Positions 52,922-62,007 of a stretch of 64,000 bases of DNA are shown here, piece by piece (within the stretch, counting starts at the first letter, position 1; each line of letters starts with the position of its first letter). This stretch comes from Nodosilinea sp. FACHB-141. Lineage in GTDB: Bacteria; Cyanobacteriota; Cyanobacteriia; Phormidesmidales; Phormidesmidaceae. The notes beneath the pieces are model-generated. The model was not told the origin of the DNA, made no database searches, and worked only from the letters and a program-made list of their open reading frames with translations. Where the stretch lies: contig NZ_JACJPP010000007.1 in NCBI RefSeq assembly GCF_014696135.1, positions 186,001 through 250,000 of the forward strand, written 5' to 3'. The position numbers and the translations under genes were made by a program.

Positions 52922-53629
52922 ATGGCCGACGAGCAATTTAGCTTATTTAACGCTGGCATTGGCGCTACCGAAGGCGCGATCGCAGACCCCAGCACCGTAG
53001 ACTTTGATGCCATTCCCACTGATGGCTCGGTGCCCATTCCCTCCGGCATTTACCCTGACCTGGAGACTCTGGGCACCCACTGTCGCGGTTGTGTACGCTG
53101 CGACCTGTCAGAAACGCGCACCAATGTGGTGGTCAGTCGGGGCAGCCCCACCGCCCCGGTGCTGATTATTGGCGAAGGCCCCGGTCAGCAGGAGGACGAG
53201 CAGGGGATACCTTTTGTGGGCAAGTCGGGCCAGCTGCTGGAGAAAATTCTCGAATCAGTGCGGTTTAACACCGAGACCGATGTATACATTTGCAACATCG
53301 TGAAGTGTCGCCCGCCTGAGAACCGAGTGCCCACCACGGCGGAGGTAGCCGCCTGCAAGGGCTACCTGCTAGAGCAAATTCGTATGGTGGATCCTAAGAT
53401 CATTCTTCTCACCGGGGCAACCGCTCTAAAGGCGCTTTTGGGGGTGAAGTCGGGCATTAGCAAAGTGCGCGGTCAATGGATGGAGTGGGAAGGCCGCCTG
53501 TGTATGCCCATTTTCCACCCGGCCTACCTACTGCGCAACCCGTCGCGCGATAAGGGCAGCCCCAAGTGGTTGATGTGGCAAGACATTCAAGCAGTGCGGG
53601 CTAAAGTCAATGAACTGTCAGGCAGCTGA
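52922..53629 (+). CDS. Family 4 uracil-DNA glycosylase with Fe-S cluster
   Basis: 235 residues. Four Cys suited to a 4Fe-4S cluster: Cys57, Cys60 (CVRC), Cys129 (IVKCRPPENR) and Cys145. Motif A GEGPGQQEDEQG and motif B HPAYLLRNPS match family 4 (UDGa). The first ~45 residues are an extra acidic N-terminal extension. It removes uracil from DNA to start base excision repair. Confidence 0.92.
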   Translation: MADEQFSLFNAGIGATEGAIADPSTVDFDAIPTDGSVPIPSGIYPDLETLGTHCRGCVRCDLSETRTNVVVSRGSPTAPVLIIGEGPGQQEDEQGIPFVGKSGQLLEKILESVRFNTETDVYICNIVKCRPPENRVPTTAEVAACKGYLLEQIRMVDPKIILLTGATALKALLGVKSGISKVRGQWMEWEGRLCMPIFHPAYLLRNPSRDKGSPKWLMWQDIQAVRAKVNELSGS

Positions 53630-53832
53630 GGGCATCCGGCAGGTTGAGTTCGGCTTTCAATACCCAGGGGCCAACAAGATCTCTGACAGAATGAATGGGT
53701 GGCTAATTGGATGCAAGGTCAAAGGTTAAGGTTCAAGGCATGGCTCTAAGTGCCCTAAGCCTTGGTAAAACCCCTGGATCGATCGCCTGATGCCGCCATC
53801 GATCGCGCCCCGCAAATAGCAAGGAGATTTTA

Positions 53833-54156
53833 ATGGATACCAACAACCTTTTACGCCAGTTGCTGATGATTGGCGTGGGCACCACCTCTCTGGTCGCTGA
53901 GCGGGTCAAGCAGGTCAGCGAGGAGTGGGTGCGCGAGGGCAAGTTTAACCCTGAGCAGGCCCGTACTCTGATGGATGAGGTGATGGCCCAGCTCAACGAG
54001 GGCAACGGCGCGCTCGAAGAGCAGTTTCAGCGGCTGTTTCGCAATACGCTGCAAGACCTGGGTGTACCCCGTCAGGCTGAAATGGACGAGCTGCGCGGAC
54101 GGCTCGATCGCCTAGAGCGCCAGGTCAGAGATCTAGAAAACCGCGCTTGGAAATAG
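53833..54156 (+). CDS. Phasin-like coiled-coil protein
   Basis: 107 residues, entirely helical. FNPEQARTLMDEVMAQLNEG followed by a C-terminal coiled coil (MDELRGRLDRLERQVRDLENR). This pattern is annotated in cyanobacteria as phasin/PHA-granule-associated or PhaF-like protein. AAGGAG lies upstream of ATG 53833. A link to polyhydroxyalkanoate granules is not shown by the neighbours. Confidence 0.7.
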   Translation: MDTNNLLRQLLMIGVGTTSLVAERVKQVSEEWVREGKFNPEQARTLMDEVMAQLNEGNGALEEQFQRLFRNTLQDLGVPRQAEMDELRGRLDRLERQVRDLENRAWK

Positions 54157-54238
54157 TCTAGTTGTCTGTAGCCCAGCCACCGCTACGAGAAGAAAAATAG
54201 CCGTAGAGTAAAACCAGGTTTTCTCAGGCTAAACAGCG

Positions 54239-54907
54239 GTGCGAAGCTTTCTTGACTTTACGGTGGGCGGCATTGCGGCTCTGTTTCCGGTGGTAGACCC
54301 AATTGGGTCGGTGCCGATCTTCTTAGTGCTGACTACTGGGGTGCCCGCCGCGCTGCGCAACCAGTACGCCCTGAATATTGCCCGCAATGTCGTTCTGCTG
54401 CTGATCAGTACCCTCCTGGTTGGGGGCAGCGTGCTGCGGTTTTTTGGCGTGTCCCTGGCGGTGGTGCGCATCGCCGGAGGTATTGTGGTGTTCCATGCGG
54501 CTTGGAAGGCGATGAACTCTGACCCCAAGCTCAACGAGGTGGACAATCAGGATGCTGTCTATCGCATTGGCGAGCACAAAGATATTTCGTTCATGCCCAT
54601 GACCATTCCGCTGCTGGGGGGGCCGGGGGCGATCGCTGTCACCCTTGGCCTAGCCGCTCAGGCGGGCAGCGATCTATCCGTTTCCACCGCGATCAATATG
54701 CTGGCGATCGCCGTCGCGATCGGGCTGATCGGTGTCGTAATTTTTCTGTCGCTGCGATCGTCTACGCTGCTGCTAAAAGCCTTGGGGGCGAGCGGCATTC
54801 AGGCGATGAGCCGCCTGCTGGGCCTATTTGTCATGGCCATTGGGGTACAGCTGATTTTGAACGGGTTAGCCGACTGGTTGACCTCATTAAATCTGCCCGC
54901 CCCTTAA
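54239..54907 (+). CDS. MarC family integral membrane protein
   Basis: 222 residues from GTG 54239. Six hydrophobic helices with the MarC signatures FPVVDPIGSVPIFL near the start and FMPMTIPLLGGPGAIAVTL in the middle. MarC proteins were once tied to antibiotic resistance, but their role is unresolved. No coupling to neighbours. Confidence 0.9.
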   Translation: MRSFLDFTVGGIAALFPVVDPIGSVPIFLVLTTGVPAALRNQYALNIARNVVLLLISTLLVGGSVLRFFGVSLAVVRIAGGIVVFHAAWKAMNSDPKLNEVDNQDAVYRIGEHKDISFMPMTIPLLGGPGAIAVTLGLAAQAGSDLSVSTAINMLAIAVAIGLIGVVIFLSLRSSTLLLKALGASGIQAMSRLLGLFVMAIGVQLILNGLADWLTSLNLPAP

Positions 54908-55185
54908 GTCTGAGGGGCAGCTCGCTAGTGTTTGAAGACCTGGTCAAGGGCGTCTCGGCCCCATAGTTTTGACTTAGACTTGGGGTGTTCCCTGAAAATA
55001 CCGCCCTGGCTCTGCTGATTCGGCCATAGAGATTGGGTGCAGCCAGATGTAGAGAGATCGGTCAGTTTGGCGATGTTTAACATCTAACCGGTTGATAGTC
55101 TACGGTTGGTCTGCGTAGTCCACAACACTTCATCTAGTGGTGAACTTTCTGTTTGCCGCCAGCTGTTTCAGGGAACCATTTACCC

Positions 55186-55848
55186 ATGAGCTACCCAAGC
55201 TTCCACAGCTTTATTAAACTGCTGCGCAGTCTGCTCAAGCGCAGGCAGCCTTTGCTGTTCGAAGAATCCATTTTTTTGGCCGATCTGTGCCTCGCCTATG
55301 GCACCATTGCCGGCTTGGGCGATCGCGACAAAAAGACCCTCTTTCTGGCTGCCCACTTCAAAAATCTAGGGGCCATCTACCTCGAAGACCATCACCTCAG
55401 ACAAGAGTACCGAGACCATCGTGAAGCCATCGTCCAGATGGAGGTGCTGTTTAACGCCAGCGCCCAGCTGGCCAAAGATGCTGGCCTCCAGGAGGTCGCC
55501 GACGTTCTCGATGAGTACCACCTGCGAGCCATTCCTCACAATCATCTAGCCCGAATTTTTCAGGTGCTCAACGCCTGGGTGTCGTGCCGTCAGCGCAAGG
55601 GCTGGCGTAGCTCGATGAGCGACAAAGAGGCGCTGATTATTCTCAAGCAGCGGGCCGAGATGAAGTGGTCTGACCCCAAAGTGGTGTTCCACTTTATCGA
55701 ACACCTCTGCCGCTATTCGTCGCGGCCCGAGCGCCGCCAGGCCTGCACCGTTACGGGGTTTGAGGTGCCGGTCGAGATGCCCAAGGTGCGCGACTACAGC
55801 TTCGACACCCTAGAGGACCAGTTCCAGGAAGTCGAAACGACGGGGTGA
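55186..55848 (+). CDS. Degenerate HD-GYP-like protein
   Basis: 220 residues from ATG 55186. The helical order follows HD-GYP phosphodiesterases: LADLCLAYGTIAGLGDRDKKTLFLAAHFKNLG aligns with the HD helix region and ARIFQVLNAWVSC ... WSDPKVVFHFIEHL with the C-terminal end. The metal-binding HD is replaced (HFKN), and the GYP motif is absent, so it should not hydrolyse c-di-GMP. Possibly a binding or scaffold version. Confidence 0.65.
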   Translation: MSYPSFHSFIKLLRSLLKRRQPLLFEESIFLADLCLAYGTIAGLGDRDKKTLFLAAHFKNLGAIYLEDHHLRQEYRDHREAIVQMEVLFNASAQLAKDAGLQEVADVLDEYHLRAIPHNHLARIFQVLNAWVSCRQRKGWRSSMSDKEALIILKQRAEMKWSDPKVVFHFIEHLCRYSSRPERRQACTVTGFEVPVEMPKVRDYSFDTLEDQFQEVETTG

Positions 55849-55944
55849 ATCGGGTATAGCGTTGGGTACTGCGCTTAAAACACGAGTCATACCGCGGAAA
55901 AACTTGGGCAGTGCACCGGCATATAGTCATCGCTCTAAGGAGTT

Positions 55945-56025
55945 ATGCAAAACGTCCCAACCACCTGGCAATGGCTACAAATCTCCCGCCTCTGGATGAC
56001 GCGTTGGGCAGCCACAATTATTTAA
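55945..56025 (+). CDS. Possible 26-residue Trp-rich small protein
   Basis: ATG 55945 preceded by a good Shine-Dalgarno (AAGGAG, 2-3 bases from the ATG; slightly close), encoding 26 residues with four Trp (TWQWLQISRLWMTRW). The rest of the 480-base gap 55849-56328 holds nothing else I recognise. No known small photosynthetic subunit matches. Support is the ribosome-binding site only. Confidence 0.25.
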   Translation: MQNVPTTWQWLQISRLWMTRWAATII

Positions 56026-56328
56026 TATCACTCCAGCGGTAAGGTGGTAGGGCTGCTCGGGCTAGCGAGGGCGATTTACTCAAGTAATCTGCGCTTGGTC
56101 TACAGCTGCCGTTAAGCCGCGAGAAAGTCGATTGGGGGATAGTCAGCGATAGCGCAAGGGGCTACAGTTGGGGAGGCGCAGCGATGGCCCCGAGCCGGTC
56201 TCTGACCATCGCCGCAACGTTTTGACGGTTGTTGACCGCCGGTCGCTTTGACAGTTGAGGAACTACGCCCCTCACCGCAGATCGGCCGCACAATTGAATT
56301 GTTGATCAATAGCTACTAAGGGTCTGTT

Positions 56329-56805
56329 ATGGCTGACGACGCAATAGATATGGATCTATCCTGTTCCCCCCCACCCGCTGAGGATGGGTTGGATATTGTG
56401 TCCTACGTGGACACCATTGAGGCAGTAATTGCCTCTTTGGATCAAGGGGATGGGGCTATGGTTAGCCAAACCGATGAGGGCCATCTGTGGCGATTCAAAT
56501 ATGGCAGTGTCGATGTGTACGCGCAGCTAACTGGCGAAACTGAGACCGATACGCTAACCGTATGGTCCCCCGTACTCGTGCTGCCTGCCAAAGACGAGCC
56601 TCGTATGATGAAGCTGCTGCTTGAGAAGAACTGCAACGAAACCCTCGAAGCTCGCTTCGGCATCTCGGGTAATCAGGTGCTGGTGATCTCAAGCCGTATT
56701 CTGAAGGACATTTCCCCCGCCGAAATCTCTCGCCTGATGACCATTGTGGCTACCATCGCCGACGATTCCGACGAGGCGCTAGTCTCCGAATTTGGCATGA
56801 GCTAG
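56329..56805 (+). CDS. YbjN-domain protein
   Basis: 158 residues. Acidic N-terminus, then a YbjN/type III chaperone-like alpha-beta domain (VDVYAQLTGETETDTLTVWSPVL, MMKLLLEKNCNETLEARFGI). Soluble, likely a protein-binding regulator. Convergent with the M50 protease gene; a hairpin lies between them at 56824-56863. Confidence 0.75.
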   Translation: MADDAIDMDLSCSPPPAEDGLDIVSYVDTIEAVIASLDQGDGAMVSQTDEGHLWRFKYGSVDVYAQLTGETETDTLTVWSPVLVLPAKDEPRMMKLLLEKNCNETLEARFGISGNQVLVISSRILKDISPAEISRLMTIVATIADDSDEALVSEFGMS

Positions 56806-56823
56806 AGGGGTATAAGGTGTGAG

Positions 56824-56863
56824 GTCTAGTGTGTAAGAGCAGTCCTAAGCCTTACACCCTAGA
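56824..56863. terminator. Convergent hairpin after ybjN-like gene
   Basis: GTCTAGTGTGTAAG (56824-56837) pairs with CTTACACCCTAGAT (56850-56863), 12 of 14 positions. It lies between the ends of two convergent genes and resembles the repeat at 31232-31274. Confidence 0.5.
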
Positions 56864-56873
56864 TCTTGCAGCC

Positions 56874-58085
56874 CTAGGCCCGCGCCTCTTCAATCACTGA
56901 TTTTGCGATCGAGGATAGCTGTAACCCTGGGGGGTACTGGCCTTCTTCTTTGATGCGCTGAATCATGGCAGGAGAGACTCGCAGGCCAAGGCGATCTGCG
57001 ATCGCGCGCACCACGTCGCCGCGATCGATCGTGCCGGCCACGGCATCAGCGGGAGTGAGCACCGTGAGCCGAGGCAGCTGCAAGTCTTCGAGCTGGTCGA
57101 TGGCCTCGGTCAGCGGCGTACCCTCGCGCACCGAAGGAATACTCAGCAGCGGCTTGGCGATGTGGCTTAGGGGCAAGGTTTCCCACTGGCTACGCTCGAT
57201 CGCCCGCATATCTTCAACCGTGACCAAGCCCCGATAGCGCCCTTCAGAGGCCGCAAAGTAGGCCGGGGGGCGGTTCTCTTCAAGTAAATAGGTGTCGGCA
57301 AACTGTCGCAGCGACATGCCAGCATCAACGACCTTAAAGTCGCGGGCCATAGCGTCGGCAGCGGTAAGGGCCAGCATGGCCTCTTGCAGATTGGTCACCT
57401 GGTTATAGGCAGCGGCATTGCGCAGGGCAAACCAGCCGATCGCGGCAATCCAAAAGCCAGAGAACGCCTGATAGAACAGGGCCATGACCAGTCCAAAGGT
57501 AATTGCCAGCCAGCCCAAGAGCTGACCGGAGCGCGCCGCCCAGCGAATGCCCTTGATGCGGCTGTCGGTCACCTTCCACACCACGGCTTTGAGCACCTGG
57601 CCCCCGTCGAGTGGCAGGCCGGGAATCATATTGAACAGCGTCAGCACCAGGTTGATCTGAGCCACGCTGCCGGTGATCACGCCCACTGGGGTCGGTAGCG
57701 ATGGAATTTGGGAAATACCGGTGAGCAGCAAGAACAGCCCAAAGCTGACCAACGGGCCGGCGATCGCCACCTTGAGCGCGTCTTCCGGCGTTTTCGACTC
57801 TTTATCGATGGAGGCAATGCCGCCAAACAAAAACAGCGTAATGGAGTTGACTGCAATGCCCTGTCCCTTAGCGGCAAGGCTGTGGCCCAGCTCGTGCAGC
57901 AGCACCGAAGCAAACAGCAGCAGCGCCAGGCCAAAGCCCATCGCCCAAGCCAGGTTGCCCCAGGCCGAGTGCCAGCTGGGTTCTAACCCATAGGACACGG
58001 TCACCAGCAGCAAAATGATGAACCAGGAGCTATCGACAAATAGGGGAATTCCTAAAATGGCCCCAACGCGCCAGTTGGATTGCAT
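56874..58085 (-). CDS. Site-2 protease (M50 family) with CBS domains
   Basis: 403 residues. Zinc site HELGH at 64-68 in a membrane helix and the third-ligand motif NMIPGLPLDGG near 152-162. About six membrane helices to residue ~225, then two CBS domains (about 240-370) that usually bind adenine nucleotides, and a short C-terminal tail. It would cut transmembrane substrates such as anti-sigma factors within the membrane. It starts 34 bases after a hairpin behind psaK. Confidence 0.92.
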   Translation of the reverse strand: MQSNWRVGAILGIPLFVDSSWFIILLLVTVSYGLEPSWHSAWGNLAWAMGFGLALLLFASVLLHELGHSLAAKGQGIAVNSITLFLFGGIASIDKESKTPEDALKVAIAGPLVSFGLFLLLTGISQIPSLPTPVGVITGSVAQINLVLTLFNMIPGLPLDGGQVLKAVVWKVTDSRIKGIRWAARSGQLLGWLAITFGLVMALFYQAFSGFWIAAIGWFALRNAAAYNQVTNLQEAMLALTAADAMARDFKVVDAGMSLRQFADTYLLEENRPPAYFAASEGRYRGLVTVEDMRAIERSQWETLPLSHIAKPLLSIPSVREGTPLTEAIDQLEDLQLPRLTVLTPADAVAGTIDRGDVVRAIADRLGLRVSPAMIQRIKEEGQYPPGLQLSSIAKSVIEEARA

Positions 58086-58114
58086 TGCCTAGCTCCTATG
58101 AATGCTGTCTAATA

Positions 58115-58172
58115 CCAACCCAGACCCAAAAGTGACTAGCAAAACTAGGGCACTTGGGTCTGGGGTCTGGTT
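58115..58172 (-). terminator. Hairpin between psaK and the M50 protease gene
   Basis: CCCAGACCCAAAAGTG (58119-58134) pairs with CACTTGGGTCTGGG (58151-58164), one bulge, with a smaller CTAG stem inside. It lies 52 bases past the psaK stop and probably ends the psaK transcript. Confidence 0.6.
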
Positions 58173-58223
58173 CTATTCTATCAATCGCCCTAGAAAGTCG
58201 TTGGTCCAAGGCGTGGGTGGCAG

Positions 58224-58496
58224 CTAGAGCAGCCCGGCGTTGCCCAGCCCCAAAATCATGCCAGCGCCGAGAATGTGGCCAAAGCTAGCGATCGCCAACA
58301 GCTCAGGCAGGCCAAAGCCTTCAAACAACATTGGCAAGCCCACGGGCAGCGCTGGCCCGGCCCCAGGCCGACGGATGGCATACTTGCCAATGGCTAGCAC
58401 AAACAGGTTGCAGGTAATCATAATCAGCGCCACTTTATACGACCACTCGGGGGTGGTGGGCACGGTGTAGGCAGCAAGCAGGGTAGAAAACAGCAA
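58224..58496 (-). CDS. psaK: Photosystem I reaction-centre subunit PsaK
   Basis: 90 residues from TTG 58496; GGAGA seven bases upstream supports this non-ATG start. Two membrane helices with the conserved VALIMITCNLFVLAIGKYAI and LPELLAIASFGHILGAGMILGL stretches. PsaK sits at the edge of photosystem I and helps antenna or state-transition coupling. Short direct repeats lie just upstream (58521-58573). A strong hairpin follows the gene. Confidence 0.94.
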   Translation of the reverse strand: MLFSTLLAAYTVPTTPEWSYKVALIMITCNLFVLAIGKYAIRRPGAGPALPVGLPMLFEGFGLPELLAIASFGHILGAGMILGLGNAGLL

Positions 58497-58520
58497 TGTT
58501 ATTTCTCCGCTAGAGGTCTA

Positions 58521-58573
58521 AAATTAGGTCTTGAGAATCGAAATTGAGTCTTGAAAATTAAATCGAGTCTTAA
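58521..58573 (-). promoter_or_regulatory. Three spaced direct repeats upstream of psaK
   Basis: AAATTAGGTCTTGA (58521-58534), AAATTGAGTCTTGA (58541-58554) and AAATCGAGTCTTAA (58560-58573), spaced 20 and 19 bases, about two helical turns. They lie 25 to 77 bases upstream of the psaK start. They do not match the HLR1 consensus I know; a binding site for a dimeric or tandem regulator, or leader structure, is possible. Confidence 0.5.
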
Positions 58574-58682
58574 AGAAACAGAATCTCAGGCGATCGCTAA
58601 GCGCTTAATTTAGGCATTCAGCCATTGTTGGATTATAAAAATCCGGCGACACCCACCTAACGGAATGTTCAACAGAGTTAAC

Positions 58683-59342
58683 ATGCGGGTCAAGATTTGT
58701 GGCATTACCCAGACTGAGCAGGCGATCGCGATCGCCCGCCACGGTGCCACCCACCTGGGCTTTATCTGCGTGCCCCAGTCGCCCCGCTACCTCACTCCTG
58801 CTGCCCTTGCCGAGATCACCGAGGCCTTAGATGCTGCTGGGGTAGTGACTAAAACCGTGGGAGTCTTTGCCGATGCCTCCCTAGCGGAGATGGTTGCCAT
58901 TGTTCGTCGGGCTAACCTCAGCCACATTCAGCTGCACGGCCAGGAAACCCCTGAGCATTGCCAGCAGCTATTGGCCGAGCTACCCGGTATCTTTCTGATC
59001 AAAGCTATTCGAGTGCGCACCGCCGCCGACCTACTGCGGGCCGAAACCTACGCTCCCTACGTTGATGCGCTGCTGCTCGACGCCTACCACCCCCAACAGC
59101 TCGGCGGCACCGGCCTGACGCTCGATTGGGATGCTCTGGTGTCGTTTAAGCCCGCCTGCCCTTGGATGCTGGCCGGCGGGCTAACTCCTGAGAATATCCC
59201 AACGGCTCTTGCAACCCTCAACCCCGACGGCATAGACCTCTCCAGCGGCGTTGAACAGCATCCCGGCGTTAAGGATCTGGCTTTGGTTCAACACCTGTTT
59301 GAGCAGCTACAGCCCTGGCTACCGATCAGCGCTGAGGTGTAG
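58683..59342 (+). CDS. trpF: Phosphoribosylanthranilate isomerase
   Basis: 219 residues from ATG 58683 (MRVKICGIT). TIM barrel with the catalytic Cys in KICGIT, LSHIQLHGQETPEHC, the catalytic Asp in ALLLDAY, and LAGGLTPENI plus GIDLSSGVEQHPGVKD phosphate-binding ends. Third step of tryptophan synthesis from chorismate. It stands alone, as usual in cyanobacteria; convergent with nblS. Confidence 0.95.
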   Translation: MRVKICGITQTEQAIAIARHGATHLGFICVPQSPRYLTPAALAEITEALDAAGVVTKTVGVFADASLAEMVAIVRRANLSHIQLHGQETPEHCQQLLAELPGIFLIKAIRVRTAADLLRAETYAPYVDALLLDAYHPQQLGGTGLTLDWDALVSFKPACPWMLAGGLTPENIPTALATLNPDGIDLSSGVEQHPGVKDLALVQHLFEQLQPWLPISAEV

Positions 59343-59349
59343 ACCAAAG

Positions 59350-61368
59350 CTAGCTTTGGTCAGCTTGGGGAGCAATCAGTGACGCACTGGGAGTTGCAGG
59401 GCTGACGGCGGCGATTGCCAGATCCTTGCTGTCCGCTGCGTGATGGGTGCTGTCTTTGGCTGACACCGTGAGCACCTCAGGTTGGTAGGCGGCCACATCA
59501 AACCAGAAGGTGGTGCCGATGCCCACTTCGCTGACCAGGTGTACCTGGCTGCTGTGCTTTTCAATAATGTTTTTGACAATGGAGAGGCCCAGGCCGGTGC
59601 CCTCCAGGGTGTGGACACGGTTCTCAACGCGGAAGAAGCGATCGAAAATGGCCTGCTGGTCTTCGGGGGCAATGCCAATGCCGGTGTCAGAGATCTCAAT
59701 GCGAATGTAGCCGCCCTCGTTGGGGTCGTCGCCAGGGGGCACAATCTGGTGGGCCCGCAGCATCACCTGGCCACCCGACTCAGTAAACTTGAGGGCATTG
59801 CCCACCAGGTTGCTAAACACCTGGAGCAGCAGGTCGTAGTTGCCGATCACCGGAGGCAGGTTGGGCTCCACATCCTGTAATAGCTCGATCTTCTTGTCGC
59901 GGGCATTGAGGCGGTGGGTGCGCAGGGTCTGCTCAATCGGCTGAATGATATCCACCGCGTCGAGCTGGTACTGGCGGCTCGACTCGAGACGCGACAGGTC
60001 GAGCACATCGTTGACCAGGCGGGTGAGGCGATCGGTTTCGTGGTTAGCGGTTTCGAGGAATTCCTTGCGTTCGCCGTCGCTGAGGTCTTCGCCGTACTCG
60101 TGCAGGGTTTCAATGAACGACTTGATGTTAAACAGCGGCGTGCGCAGCTCGTGGGAGACATTGCTGATGAATTGGGCCTTGGCCTCGTTGAGGGCCACCT
60201 CACGGGTAATGTCCTGCACGGTGATGGCCAAGCCTTTGACGTTCTCTTTAGCCTGGTCAAGCACGGTGTTGAGCAAGATCCGCAGGGTGCGATGGCTGGG
60301 CTCGGTGATCGGCACCCGAAATTCCATCGCCTCTGAGTCGCCTTTGACAGCCTGAAACAGCGGCCGGGTTAGCTGCACTCGTACGGCGTTAGGGAAATGC
60401 TCCAAGATGTTTTTCCCGTCCAAAATCTGATCATCCCAGCCAAAGATACGGCGGGCGGTGGGGTTGACCAGCACGGCATGCATGTCGCTGTCGAGCAAAA
60501 TAGCCCCGTCAGCGATGGTAGAAACTAGGGTTTCGAGCTTGGCTTTTTCGGCGGTAAGCTCTTCAATGTTTTGTTCTTCGTAGCTTTCTAGGCGCTCGGC
60601 CATGTCATTGAAGCTGTAGATCAGCTCACCGAGTTCGCCCCCCAAAGGCAGGTCGATACGCTGCCTAAAGTTGCCATCGGCAATGTTTTTCACCCCCAGC
60701 GAGAGCTCTTTGATCGGCTGAGTGATGGTGAGAGCGTTGAACACAGCCCCTAAAATCACCATCACCCAGATGGAGACAAACACCGCAATGGTGACATCGC
60801 GCGTCAGGTGCGAGGAGGCGACCACCGTGGGGTTGGGGTTGATGCCCATGGCCAAGACGCCCAGGTGAATGCCGTTGTAGTTGAGGGGCACAAAGACGTC
60901 GGTGACTTCACCAGCTGGGGTAAGGTGCTGGCGCACCAGGGGGCGATCGGTATTTTGGGCATAGCCCTCAGGCAGCTGCATTCGCCGCCGCAGCGTGAGA
61001 GAGTTTTGGACCGCTGCTTCGGAAAAAGGGATGCCGAAGAAAATGTCGCCATTCTCGTCGGCGTACAGCATGTAGCGCACGCTAGAAGTGCTTTGGTAAA
61101 AGCTGTAGGAGAAGCGGGCCAGCTCAGTGCGATCGGCTTCTTTGACCAGAGGGGCGACGTTGGCGGCTAACAGTAGGCCCAGATCTCGGGCAAAACGGGT
61201 GTCGTTGAGGCGGGCATCCATCTGAATGGTGTTGACGGCCCAGAAGGTAAGGGCACTCGTAATCATTGACACCACCAGCGTTGCCCCAGCCATCAGCCGG
61301 GTTTGGAGGGTGAAGTCGCCCCACCAGTGCAGGAAGATATCGCGAATTTTAGCCAGAAGCCTGATCAA
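59350..61368 (-). CDS. nblS: Stress sensor histidine kinase NblS (Hik33/DspA type)
   Basis: 672 residues, TTG start at 61368. Two membrane helices (about 25-47 and 195-217) flanking a ~150-residue periplasmic sensor, then HAMP (~218-272), a PAS domain (~285-395), HisKA with the phospho-accepting His406 in SHELRTP, and HATPase (~515-640: NLVGNALKFTE, DTGIGI, GTGLGLSIVKNII). The layout and the start FTLQTRLM are those of NblS/Hik33, which controls high-light, cold and nutrient stress genes through RpaB. The last ~30 residues are a variable tail. Convergent with trpF. Confidence 0.93.
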   Translation of the reverse strand: MIRLLAKIRDIFLHWWGDFTLQTRLMAGATLVVSMITSALTFWAVNTIQMDARLNDTRFARDLGLLLAANVAPLVKEADRTELARFSYSFYQSTSSVRYMLYADENGDIFFGIPFSEAAVQNSLTLRRRMQLPEGYAQNTDRPLVRQHLTPAGEVTDVFVPLNYNGIHLGVLAMGINPNPTVVASSHLTRDVTIAVFVSIWVMVILGAVFNALTITQPIKELSLGVKNIADGNFRQRIDLPLGGELGELIYSFNDMAERLESYEEQNIEELTAEKAKLETLVSTIADGAILLDSDMHAVLVNPTARRIFGWDDQILDGKNILEHFPNAVRVQLTRPLFQAVKGDSEAMEFRVPITEPSHRTLRILLNTVLDQAKENVKGLAITVQDITREVALNEAKAQFISNVSHELRTPLFNIKSFIETLHEYGEDLSDGERKEFLETANHETDRLTRLVNDVLDLSRLESSRQYQLDAVDIIQPIEQTLRTHRLNARDKKIELLQDVEPNLPPVIGNYDLLLQVFSNLVGNALKFTESGGQVMLRAHQIVPPGDDPNEGGYIRIEISDTGIGIAPEDQQAIFDRFFRVENRVHTLEGTGLGLSIVKNIIEKHSSQVHLVSEVGIGTTFWFDVAAYQPEVLTVSAKDSTHHAADSKDLAIAAVSPATPSASLIAPQADQS

Positions 61369-61440
61369 CGGAACCTATGGAATACTGAATGTTGAATTCA
61401 GCCTTTATTCTGGCATGTTCTTCGCATCTTAGCCCTAGCG

Positions 61441-61785
61441 CTAGTCTTCGAAGAGGGTTTCAAACTCGTGGCGCAGACTATCGTAGTTGACCACACGGGC
61501 CACAATTAGATTTTGGTCACCCTGGGCGGCGGCGAACTGCTGTTTCCAGTGGCGCACGTCGTGCTCTTGACTCAGCCAGAAGGCGACAATGGTGCTGACG
61601 ATCGCATCCCAATCCCAATCGGGCTTGCGGTGCACGGCCTCGGTGGCGTCAATAAAGGCATCAAGGGTGCAGCAATAGCTGCCGAGGAAGGCCTGGCTGC
61701 GATCGCGCCGCGCCTCCACCTGCTGCTGGTGGTTGAAGAATTGCAGTACTGGGGCAATGCCAATGATGTCAAAGCTATAGCTCAT
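61441..61785 (-). CDS. Conserved cyanobacterial protein of unknown function
   Basis: 114 residues. Soluble, Trp/His-rich helical protein (FFNHQQQVEARRDRSQAFLGSYCCTLDAF, HDVRHWKQQFAAAQGD). No family recognised. It lies upstream of nblS on the same strand with a 72-base gap, so the two may be co-transcribed. Confidence 0.65.
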   Translation of the reverse strand: MSYSFDIIGIAPVLQFFNHQQQVEARRDRSQAFLGSYCCTLDAFIDATEAVHRKPDWDWDAIVSTIVAFWLSQEHDVRHWKQQFAAAQGDQNLIVARVVNYDSLRHEFETLFED

Positions 61786-62007
61786 GGTTTAACCGGAGGA
61801 TAAAGCTAAGCAGATTAAGCTGAAATCGGCGATGAATCGCGTGCAGAGTCAATACCGATGACGCAAGTTAGTGAACAGTTTAGACAGTTCACTCAGTGAA
61901 GTTGTTCGCCTGCAACGGTTTTTGACGATTTCTACAAAATAGACGAGCGCTACTATTAAGAGACACCGCCGTCAGTTAGAGATTGCCCAGTCCCTTCGGA
62001 GCATCCT

